Source: Lutraria lutraria (lineage: Eukaryota > Mollusca > Bivalvia > Venerida > Mactridae). From it: a stretch of 64,000 bases of DNA. Below are positions 48,601 through 55,300 of the stretch, one piece after another. The stretch is taken from NCBI GenBank assembly GCA_964023205.1, contig OZ026842.1, forward strand, positions 5,435,067-5,499,066, written 5' to 3'. Under the pieces are notes generated by a model. It saw only the letters and a program-made list of their open reading frames with translations. It searched no databases and was not told where the DNA came from. Numbering within the stretch: the stretch's first letter is position 1; each line of letters starts with the position of its first letter. The translations under genes and the position numbers were made by a program.

Positions 48601-48642
48601 GATGATGATGAAGAGGAAGTAGTTACTGGTGGTTATAAATAG
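28357..48642 (+). CDS. Large coiled-coil and WD-like protein, 967 residues, 25 coding exons
   Basis: The coding start is ATG at 28412; 28357-28411 is 5' UTR behind a splice acceptor. The 25 exons total 2904 nt and join with all 24 junctions phase-consistent and no internal stop, ending TAG at 48642. I do not recognise the family. Residues about 20-62 and 130-157 are charged, heptad-like coiled coil. The middle is helical and acidic. From about residue 450 hydrophobic strands alternate with turns (HRFIAVATYHGDLIVYDV, ITDLTWSLDSSRIITI, MITVDQKGFIFKW), which look like WD40 blades, and the end is a ten-Asp run plus Glu. A ciliary or scaffold role is a guess from this architecture only. Confidence 0.85.
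30511..31348 (+). CDS. Alternative 3' terminal form of exon 4 (405-residue isoform)
   Basis: If the GTAAGC donor at 30603 is not used, the frame stays open for 248 more codons to a TGA at 31346-31348. The extra part is basic/acidic mixed, Tyr- and His-rich (PYFFHNDKLYMPYEPYRF; KLKVKFLPVPIEEA near its start, KVKVRFRATPAYDDYLNY near its end) and has coding-like codon use. It is far too long to be a chance intron frame in AT-rich DNA. An AATAAA lies at 32063-32068. The simplest reading is alternative terminal-exon use (intronic polyadenylation). The other is that the short gene is the main product and the donor a minor one. Confidence 0.7.
32063..32068 (+). terminator. Candidate poly(A) signal for the short isoform
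   Basis: AATAAA about 715 nt after the alternative stop at 31348. Another variant (AATAAAAG) is near 32018. Chance occurrence is likely in this composition. Confidence 0.3.
32811..32922 (+). mobile_element. Foldback element, diverged copy in intron 4
   Basis: Left end TACAGTACAACCTTTCAAGA and right end AACACAGGTTTAACTGTAT with GGCC blocks between. It lies about 40 bp upstream of exon 5 (32962). Confidence 0.5.
32962..36863 (+). CDS. WD-like gene, exons 5-11: central helical and acidic region
   Basis: Exons are 32962-33067, 33672-33771, 34439-34524, 34884-34983, 35563-35661, 36180-36283 and 36744-36863. They encode helical, charged sequence: SFIKATVETLPNSMDKIFKM, a Tyr/His-rich HYHYYKKPYNGELG, REIVDDVVENFLNLYFVHDD, then a Lys/Arg-rich stretch (NKVKKRKITRKAGG) leading into an acidic one (EVIEEVDEVEDEEE). 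The basic cluster could be a nuclear-localisation signal, but it is flanked by acid and that is unproven. Phases at the boundaries run 1, 2, 0, 2, 0, 0, 2, 2 and all match. Confidence 0.85.
33215..33382 (+). repeat. Unclassified 170-185 bp repeat, copy in intron 5
   Basis: Core TGAATTTTATGCGGACCAAA and end ATACTGTCAGTACTTTGAT, matching the family listed at 5935. Confidence 0.6.
34057..34251 (+). mobile_element. Possible pogo/Tc1-type miniature element in intron 6
   Basis: TACAGTAAAATCTCGATCAT at the left and CAAAGTTTTACTGCA at the right form weak inverted ends beginning CAGTAAAA. The interior has repeated ATTATCC / TTATTCGAA motifs. TA-flanked CAGT ends of this kind are usual for pogo-like elements. 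Confidence 0.45.
35167..35294 (+). mobile_element. Foldback element (CAGTCAAACCTG family) in intron 8
   Basis: A short, clear copy: left TACAGTCAAACCTGTGAACA, right CCCAGGTTTGACTGTA, flanked by TA. The interior repeats GGCCACC / GGTGGCC in opposite orientation so the whole can fold. Confidence 0.8.
35915..36085 (+). repeat. Unclassified 170-185 bp repeat, copy in intron 9
   Basis: Begins AAAACTGAACGATAGG and carries CCATGGCCATCACTTGC, ATGAATTTTGATGTGGACCA and TTAGTTCAGTACTTTGAT. Confidence 0.6.
37080..37276 (+). mobile_element. tRNA-derived SINE with (CAAA)n tail
   Basis: The head TTTTGTGGTCAAGTGGTTAT, box B GGGTTCAAGCCC, conserved body CATGTCTCTTTATGTGAGAA and tail AAACAAACAAACAAACAAAA are all present in order. 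Confidence 0.75.
37765..37950 (+). mobile_element. Foldback element in intron 11
   Basis: Left AGTCAAACCTGTAAACAAAG and right CAAGTTTGACTTTA with GGTCACC / GGTGACC internal blocks; ends slightly diverged. Confidence 0.65.
39607..48642 (+). CDS. WD-like gene, exons 12-25: repeat region and acidic tail
   Basis: Exons are 39607-39766, 40380-40488, 40958-41097, 41417-41573, 42215-42303, 42903-43040, 43535-43692, 44244-44343, 44749-44806, 45231-45304, 45775-45897, 46793-46883, 47713-47837 and 48448-48642. Conserved-looking blade pieces include LVRPSPNHRFIAVATYHG, VDQKGFIFKWKYNP and GSEYMFIIFNGILRCLS. A basic segment (AEGRKPRTRQEIAAQRRK) is encoded by the 58-bp exon. The final exon ends with Asp at residues 948-957, then EEEVVTGGYK. 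All donors are GT except 41574, which is GC. Confidence 0.85.
39830..40330 (+). repeat. ~120-130 bp imperfect tandem repeat (intron 12)
   Basis: Three to four units, each containing GACCCCTAT, TTTTGAGGTCAAAGGTC, AGGCCACAGTGACTTTC, AACCTTGTC and GATTTGG / GGTTGGTCATCACAT in order. Two units carry the perfect dodecamer AGGTCAAAGGTC (39980-39991 and 40105-40116). Confidence 0.75.
40516..40788. mobile_element. ~270-bp element with CCCCCGC / GCGGGGG ends (intron 13)
   Basis: Left ACCCCCGCAAACAAAG and right GCGGCGGGGGTATTATAC are inverted. A related, diverged copy in the opposite orientation is at about 62745-62940, sharing the CTTCATGGTGATGACATATT block. No coding capacity. Confidence 0.6.
41205..41362 (+). 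repeat. Unclassified 170-185 bp repeat, copy in intron 14
   Basis: Core ATGAATTTTGGTGTGGACCA, CATCCGCCATGTAATTG and TCATCAGTACTTTGATTTC. It begins just after a truncated foldback fragment at 41145-41180 and ends about 55 bp before exon 15. Confidence 0.6.
41925..42085 (+). repeat. Unclassified 170-185 bp repeat, copy in intron 15
   Basis: Begins AATGAACAATAGTTTCCGTA and carries ATGAATTTTGATGCAGACCA and TGCAGTGCAAGCCTATG. Confidence 0.6.
42475..42660 (+). mobile_element. SINE with truncated head (intron 16)
   Basis: Starts at box B (GTGGGTTCGAGCCG) and continues through the family body to GGGGCGTAAAACTTAAAC and a short CAAA tail. Confidence 0.7.
43044..43233 (+). mobile_element. Foldback element overlapping a splice donor
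   Basis: Left TACAGTCAAATCTGTTAGCG begins at 43044; right CACAGGTTTGACTATA ends at about 43233. The preceding exon ends at 43040, so the donor GTATAC contains the TA target and first base of the element. The interior has GGCCACCCTGTG and its inverse. Confidence 0.8.
45031..45212 (+). mobile_element. Foldback element just upstream of exon 21
   Basis: Left TACAGTCAAACCTGTGTTAG; right TTCACAGGTTTATATGTA, slightly diverged. It ends about 18 bp before the acceptor AG at 45229-45230. Confidence 0.7.
45865..46150 (+). repeat. 64-bp tandem repeat spanning an exon-intron junction
   Basis: Four to five units of about 64 bp beginning ATATTACAAGATTATATAAA. The first unit includes the last 33 bp of exon 22 and its donor (45898). 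The next three carry copies of the same AAAG|GTAATA junction at 45962, 46023 and 46087. The third unit has lost three bases, and the fifth is truncated before the junction. Confidence 0.9.
46517..46680 (+). mobile_element. Foldback element in intron 22
   Basis: Left TACAGTCAATCTTCTGTGGC; right TTCACAGGTCTGACTGTA. A partial second left end follows at about 46699 (ACAGTCAAGACTGTTAACAA). Confidence 0.7.
46955..47275 (+). mobile_element. Composite SINE insertion in intron 23
   Basis: One head (CCTCCCCTTGGTCAAGTGTT) runs into a body fragment. The SINE family sequence then restarts from CAAATCACTGTGACCTCTCA through box B-like TTTGAGCC to GGGGCGTAAAACTTG. It looks like one copy inserted into or beside another. 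Confidence 0.6.
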
Positions 48643-48729
48643 AATTTATCTTCATCATTACATTCAATTAATAGAGACATGTTGTTATTGTCATTTTTCT
48701 TAAGATTCTTCTCTTTACTTCATCCACAT

Positions 48730-48735
48730 AATAAA
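48730..48735 (+). terminator. Poly(A) signal of the WD-like gene
   Basis: AATAAA lies 88 nt after the stop codon at 48642, a normal distance, and before the next candidate coding sequence. Confidence 0.55.
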
Positions 48736-48797
48736 AATGTTACAACTTTTGATTTCTCATATTTTGTCTGCAAACTTCGAACTTAGGTTGTTAACTA

Positions 48798-48883
48798 ATG
48801 TTAAGAAATATCGATCCCCCAAACTTTTCACCTAAAATGACCTTTGCCCCGGATGTTCAAGGTCGTATTTGTGAATATTTCTG
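48798..48883 (+). CDS. Candidate first exon of the next gene
   Basis: An ATG at 48798 opens a plausible peptide (MLRNIDPPNFSPKMTFAP, then an F-box-like VQGRICEYFCFDELNSS) up to a possible donor GTGGGT at about 48881. Against it, the phase at that donor (2) does not fit the exon at 49198 (needs 1), so either another exon intervenes or this is not an exon. The open frame itself ends at 48954. Confidence 0.25.
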
Positions 48884-49197
48884 TTTTGATGAACTTAACA
48901 GTTCTCGGAGTGGAGATAGGTGGGTTTTATTTGGAAATAATTCCCTCATGTATTAATCATACCAGAAGTTAACCATAAATTTATCAGGCTAAAATGTGTC
49001 TAATTTGTTTGTTTATTTTCAACGGTGAAATGTTGTCAATCTGACTTTAAGGTAAAAAAACAAAAAATTTGTAGCTTGATAAATAATTGTTAGAAGACAG
49101 TAAGTTTACCATTCTTTTATACATTTATGAACTTAGGAAACTTAGAATTTATTTTGTGATATGCCATAATATAATTTATGTTGTTTTTTTATTCCAG

Positions 49198-50916
49198 ATG
49201 TGTTCAAAGGTTGTATTATTGATGAAGATTTGTTACAAGCACCTCCTGACTCGGAGTGTACTGCCATCTGCTTTGAGGGCAAGATTCATTGTATTGTCTT
49301 TGCGAGGGTGAGTGTTCTACTAAATGAGTATATTGTCATTTTGTGTTTATTTCTTTATTGGTAAGCTTTATATCATCAAACCTGTAGACAAAGACTACCC
49401 TTGAGAATGACAAAGTGTGGCCTTTATTGACAGATGACCTTTATTCAGAGGTCATTTTGGTCTGAATGATTAATGAAGGTTTTCAAAGAAGGCCTTTATT
49501 CACAGGGTGACTGTTATTCAGAGATGACCACTTACACAGGTTTGAATGTACATTCTTTACTAAGGTCAGCCTAAAAAGAATTTCAGAAAAATTGATATCT
49601 ATTATTGTAAGGTAATAAATAATATGGTGTTTTAAATAATCAAGTTTCAAGCCAGTTAGCAATAGGCAAAGCAGTTTGCCTTTGGCCATTTTCAGTTGCA
49701 ATAATTCATGAAAACGACAATGCATATGTGTACAGTCAAACAAAGGCCACCCAAGTGAAAGACAAAATGTGGCCTGTATTGACACTTGGCCTTTATCTAG
49801 AGGCCATTTTGTACTAGATAATCAACAGTTTTTACTAGAATGACCTTTATTCACAGGGTGACCTTTATTCAGAGTTGGTCACTAATACAGGTTTGACTGT
49901 ATGTATATTTAATACCAAGATAGACAAATTTGCCAACAATGTCAATTTTCTCAAAATCAATAAAAAAAATCAGGATAACTATGGTTTGTTTTCATTTTTC
50001 GAAAAAACAAATAATGAAGTGATTGCGAGAGAGGTTTTATTGATGATATTTAATGTTTTTACAGAAAATGAACAAGATGTATGTTGTATCATTTGATGAT
50101 AGAAATGGATACACTGTAAGACGTGAGATGTGGAAGACATACACTAACTTGTAAGTTTATACTGACCTAGTAGTACAATGTAGTATTACCATACCTGAAA
50201 CCTCATAGTGTTCGACAAATTCATTGTTTTGTCATTTTTTCGTCTGTAGGCTGTACCGGGATACTTAGATAGGAAATTATAAAGATATATATTCTCCTGT
50301 CAAATTATTTATATGATTGAAATTGTTCTATTGAGATTATAGAACATACAGATTAATTGTGCAGTATTACACATTATACGATGAAACATGTGAACAGAGG
50401 TCTCCCTTGAGAAAGACAGAATATGGCCTTTATTGAAAGGTGGCCTTTATTCGGAAGTTATTTTGTTCTAAATAATCAATGAAGGTTAATAAAAGAATGA
50501 CCTTAATTCACAGGGTGGCCTTTATTCAGAGGTGGTCGCTTACACTAGTTTGACTGTAATTAAGATATACAGTTTGAATGTGCAGTAAACTATATGTTTT
50601 GTAAGACAGCTTAGAAATTTAGAGAGGAAATTTTATCTTAATTTATTTAGGTTTAATGTTAAAATATAGCATCTTATTCTATCAATTATCTCTTTTCAGA
50701 CCGGGCCATACACTGGTACCCACAGAATTACGAATAGATACACATAACTGGAAGCTAGACGATGTTAAACATCCCGCCGTCGCTGCTAGAAAGATTCTTC
50801 TGGATAAGATTGATGCTGAAATGAGAAAGACCGGACTTATAAGGGACCATCCAAAAGTTATACGACGACTCAAACTGTCAGATAAAATTGAGAACTACAG
50901 AAGTCTGGACAAATCT
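49198..50916 (+). CDS. Unrecognised gene, three internal exons (136+ residues), interrupted by the assembly gap
   Basis: Exons are 49198-49307, 50065-50150 and 50700-50916, joined in phase (entry phase 1, then 0, 2, 0). They read VFKGCIIDEDLLQAPPDSEC, TAICFEGKIHCIVFAR, then MNKMYVVSFDDRNGYTVRRE and a long Lys/Arg-rich helical part (HPAVAARKILLDKIDAEMRK; PKVIRRLKLSDKIENYRSLD). The first two exons suggest a small beta-barrel, loosely Tudor-like, but I do not recognise the family. The 5' end is unresolved. The last exon has a GTAAGA donor, so the gene continues towards or past the N gap. Confidence 0.65.
49372..49551 (+). mobile_element. Foldback element, copy between 49.37 and 49.55 kb
   Basis: Left ATCAAACCTGTAGACAAAGA; right CTTACACAGGTTTGAATGTA; internal GGCCTTTATT and CACAGGGTGACTG blocks. 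Confidence 0.65.
49731..49901 (+). mobile_element. Foldback element, second copy in the same intron
   Basis: Left TACAGTCAAACAAAGGCCAC, missing CCTGTGAA relative to other copies; right AATACAGGTTTGACTGTA. Confidence 0.7.
50381..50561 (+). mobile_element. Foldback element in the next intron
   Basis: Diverged left end (GATGAAACATGTGAACAGAG) and right CTTACACTAGTTTGACTGTA with the usual GGTGGCC / GGTGGTCGC blocks. Confidence 0.65.
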
Positions 50917-51077
50917 GTAAGAAATAGATTTATTCTTATATTGAATCAAAGCACTGGTAGATACTGTTATTGGGATTATTGTTTTGAAATCATTTTATAT
51001 TTGAATAGATTGAATCCAAATTGTGTATTTTAATTATTTTCTCTTCTGTCTGATATACATTTGACTTGATGATGATT

Positions 51078-51277
51078 NNNNNNNNNNNNNNNNNNNNNNN
51101 NNNNNNNNNNNNNNNNNNNNNNNNNNNNNNNNNNNNNNNNNNNNNNNNNNNNNNNNNNNNNNNNNNNNNNNNNNNNNNNNNNNNNNNNNNNNNNNNNNNN
51201 NNNNNNNNNNNNNNNNNNNNNNNNNNNNNNNNNNNNNNNNNNNNNNNNNNNNNNNNNNNNNNNNNNNNNNNNNNNNN
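51078..51277. other. Assembly gap, exactly 200 N
   Basis: A run of exactly 200 undetermined bases, which suggests a placeholder rather than a measured length. Genes on both sides are incomplete towards it. Confidence 1.
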
Positions 51278-51394
51278 GTCAGAATTCATTGGCTTAAAAA
51301 ATGTTTGATGATAATAGCTTTTGATGGAAAATAGATCCCGGTCAACTTTTCTGGATATTTTCAATGGATTGACAAATCAACAGAATGATATGAA

Positions 51395-51575
51395 ACCATA
51401 GTGAATTGAAGTACTGAAAGAGCTCATGGAAACTGAATTTGAAACAGACTTGCGCTGCGAAATGGGATGGGAAACTCGTTGTATTGTGGGTATAGAAAAA
51501 TGTGGTACTTTGGTCTGCATCAAAGTTCATGTGTGTAAAGAGTGAGAGTGATGGCTATGGAAAGGTGAAATGTCA
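51395..51575 (-). repeat. Unclassified 170-185 bp repeat, minus orientation
   Basis: On the minus strand: AAACTGAATGACATTTCACC, ATGAACTTTGATGCAGACCA and a TTCAGTACTTCAATTC end. Confidence 0.6.
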
Positions 51576-51718
51576 TTCAGTTTTCAAAAACAATGCTTTT
51601 TGACATTATTCTGAAAGTAATTTGTTTGTAACCTTGGATCTGGGGTAACTACATGTACATGTTTACCTAACTACACAGATAAATAACTATGTACATGTAT
51701 ACTATTTTCCTTTCTTTA

Positions 51719-51899
51719 TACAGTAATACCCGTGAACAAAGGCCATCCTTGGGATTGACAAAAAGGCCTTTATTTACAGATAGCCTTTGTTTAGAGGTCA
51801 TTTTGTTGCAAATAATCAATGACTGTTTTTAAAAGAATTGCCGTTATTCACAGAGTGGCTTTTATTCTGAGGTGGCCGCTAACACAGCTTTGGCTGTAC
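51719..51899 (+). mobile_element. Foldback element near the gap
   Basis: Left TACAGTAATACCCGTGAACA; right CTAACACAGCTTTGGCTGTA; the middle GGCC blocks are well preserved. Confidence 0.65.
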
Positions 51900-51959
51900 A
51901 TAATCCTAACAATCTTTATTAAGACTGTATCATTGTATGTATGTACATGTAGAACACTT

Positions 51960-52206
51960 GACCCGCCTCCGTGGTCGAGTGGTTAAGGTCGCTGACATCA
52001 AATCACTGTAACGTCTCCCTGAAAGAGGGTCGTGGGTTTAAGCCCCGCTACTGACCATGTCTCTGTAAGAAAGTAGACAATTGCTTACGGAAGGATGGGA
52101 GTCTAGTACTGATTCTTCCCAAGAATGATGATTAGGTGAACTGTCCACCTTATATGGCTCTGGCTGTTGAAAAGGGGCCTAAAAGCCCGATAAAACAAAC
52201 AAACAA
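51960..52206 (+). mobile_element. Full-length tRNA-derived SINE (reference copy)
   Basis: About 245 bp: tRNA-like head GACCCGCCTCCGTGGTCGAG with TGGTTAAGG (box A), box B GGGTTTAAGCCC, body CCATGTCTCTGTAAGAAAGT, the block CTGGCTGTTGAAAAGGGGC and an AAACAAACAAAC tail. The head resembles a Ser/Leu-class tRNA but is not a functional tRNA. Confidence 0.8.
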
Positions 52207-52219
52207 GTAGAAGACTTAC

Positions 52220-52337
52220 TTTCTATCTGTGTTTGTAAATCATTATATAAAACTTGTATGGATGTCAGGTTCATTTGCTGTAACTGTCGTACACTTAATT
52301 TCTTCCGATGCCTCTCCCCTAATCCTGGTATACCAAC
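52220..52337 (-). CDS. SCHIP1: SCHIP1-like exon: start of the C-terminal coiled coil
   Basis: 118 bp, acceptor TTTTTAG, donor GTAAGT. It encodes VGIPGLGERHRKKLSVRQLQ, then QMNLTSIQVLYNDLQTQIE with a phase-1 end that would complete a Ser codon, as in the QIES-LNEEL continuation of the family. Phase 0 at its start fits directly onto the exon ending at 59437. Confidence 0.8.
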
Positions 52338-55300
52338 CTAAAAATACAAAAAAAAAATCAATTATTGATACATGGATTGATAAGACTGATTGAATGATCA
52401 AGAAATTAATTTAAGATAAAACAATTGATTAATTGATAAACACAATTTGACAGTCAGGTTGTCTAACAAAGGAGAATTAAAGAATGGATTAATTGAGACA
52501 CTGGGAAATCAATTGATTTTTAGCACTGATAGAAATTATCTGATGGACTCTTACATGTAAAGTGAGTTGATGAACAACAATGACGACAACAACAAATGCT
52601 TTAACCATATCCTTTAATGTAATCACTTTGACTATAATGTTGCAGCACATAATGGTTAAAGGAAAGTTGACATAATAATGATCATAATCAGTACCATGTA
52701 CAGAACAACCTCTGTAGAGCAACACCCTTTGAGCGCTACAAATATGGCCATTGTTTAGAGGTTGTTGCTCTACAGAGGTTAATTTTCAGCAAATATCACC
52801 TTAGGGAAAATGTGAAGGTGTTGCTATTGAGAGGTTGTTGCTCTATAGAGGGCTGCTCTGGAGAGGTTGTACTGTATATAATTTTGACAGTGTAATGATA
52901 ACTGCATGTACTGTAAAATGATGGTAATTAATTCAGAAATAATATCAACATAACTCTAATTGATCTATGATAAAGTTCCATTGATTTAGCTACAAAAAGG
53001 CTACACATACAGAATCCGTATTTGGGTCAGGGAGTCTAGAATGAAAACTGAGGGAAAGGCAAAACATAATATTGCTGCAATATTGCCATGATATTGCTGT
53101 AATGTTGTAATATTGTTATATTGTAACAATAATCTAGCCATGATGTTGCCAGAATGTTGTCATATTGTTACAATAGTATTGCCATAATGATGCCATGATA
53201 TTGCCAGAATGTAGTCATATTGTTACAATAGTGTTGCCATAATGTTGCCATGATGTTGTCATATTGTTACAATAGAGTTGCCATAATGTTGCCATATTGT
53301 TACAATAGTGTTGCCATATTGTCACAATAGTGTTGCCATAATGTTGCTATAATGTTGCCAGAATGTTGTCATATTGTTACAATAATGTTGCCATAATGTT
53401 ACATTAACGTTGACTAATTCTGTTGAATTAAGCAGACAGGATTCTTGACATTGGTAAAACAAGCAGAGGTAATCACATTACATACAGGGTTGTATAACCA
53501 TCAGCTAGACCAATAAACTTATGTACAGAGACAGGCAGAATGCACTAATAGACCACCAGTCTTATTGATTGTAGGAAACCTAAGATATATAAGAGAAACC
53601 TAACATTGTTATCTGGGGTATTCAGTAAACATACCAGGGACCACAAGATATACCAGTCAGTATGATACAGTATGCTTACAACAGATCATTGATAACAAAA
53701 TAACATCAATCATAATATGCAATTCGGCTAAGAAAGCTTTGGTCTCATATTTAACATTAAAAGATATCTTTTCTCAAGTTAGAGTTTTACACATATCAAT
53801 ACAATAAATTTCAATTTCACAAATTGTTAAATATGAAGTTCTCAAACTTTAAGATGACTTTCAACAATATACATTACAATGCCATAATTACAAATTCATC
53901 TTAACTATAGACAATATCAAAGTTCAATAAATATAATGAAAGTAGCTGACAAAATGAAGGTAAAAGGTTCTTATACCAGCTTATAAATATATAAGGACAC
54001 CAGTCAAAAATGCCATATTTTGTCTTTCCAAAGAGTGGCCTTTGTTCGCAGGTTTGACTATATACCTGTCTCTATTATGTAGACAGATTGTTAACATGAG
54101 CCAATAAAAAAACTTTGGATGCTTTCTCCATTTACAGTAAACCAGACAAGACATGCAATTCAAAGGACAGAACATTCCATCATTATAGAAAATTATGTTT
54201 ATTTCAAGGCAATTCAAAGGACAGAACATTCCATCATTATAGAAAATTATGTTTATTTTGAAGGAAAAAATACCAAATGAATTAGACTACAGTCCGATAA
54301 AGCAGACTTAGTTTTGCCCATGGTAATACTTGTCTATACCATGAGGCTATGTCTGAACCAACTTACAGTAGATGATCAACAGAGTACTTCATTTCATTCA
54401 TTTACACCATACCTCTCTAGAGGAAACATTTAAAGATTTTGAATTAGACATGTAAAGAAAGTTGGCACCATCTTTCCTGAAGCTACGACTTTTTAAGCAA
54501 ATGCAGATTAAAGATAATGGGACTGGATGGAATTTTATGTAGATTTCCAATACCAGAAAGTCTGATACTTCCAAATGGGGAATTCCTGTTTTCAGACAGT
54601 ATCGTTGAAATACACCAGTAAAATAAGGCCATTAATTTTAACAATTCTGAAACAATCAAATAACTTTTGTCTATCTTCATTTGTTAGAGTCTATAATGTC
54701 CATCATCAAATGGATCCTAAAGGGAATAAAGTATATCTAGGTTATTATACCAAATGATGTTTTATAGGCAAGGCATGAGCAAATGTAGGCTATGACATTA
54801 ATAAAACTTCTGAATATACTTGACATGATTAATAGACAAAGACAATAACCTAAAACCAGGTCAACAAACCTTGACGCCCCCCACTAATGCCAAGCTAACT
54901 TTTCGGAACACTTTCATCTTATCATTAGGAACACCTTTATCTTTATACTTCTGTAATAAACTTTGCATTGAACACTCCAACTTCATTCGTTTCACCATAT
55001 ATAGCATGGTGCCTATGCCACGTGACTTTCCATGATATGCATGGAACAAAATTAGTAAACAAACGTTCGGTCCAGGTAAACATTTTTTTGAAATCCTCTC
55101 TAATACTTCATCAATTCTCATTGGATAAAGTTGAGCACCATCTCATTAAAGTAACTGACACATACATACCTTATTTGTTATGGCAAGAAATCAGTATATT
55201 CTAAGATTATGACGAATGCGTATTTGAGTGACATGAAATTGCTGTGATATGCCATGGTATACAATGTAGGCACCTTTTGTAGTGAATCATGTTTAACACC

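Noticed and set aside
50990..51364. Open frames spanning the N run
   Set aside because: The translated N stretch is meaningless; the flanks show no coding character.
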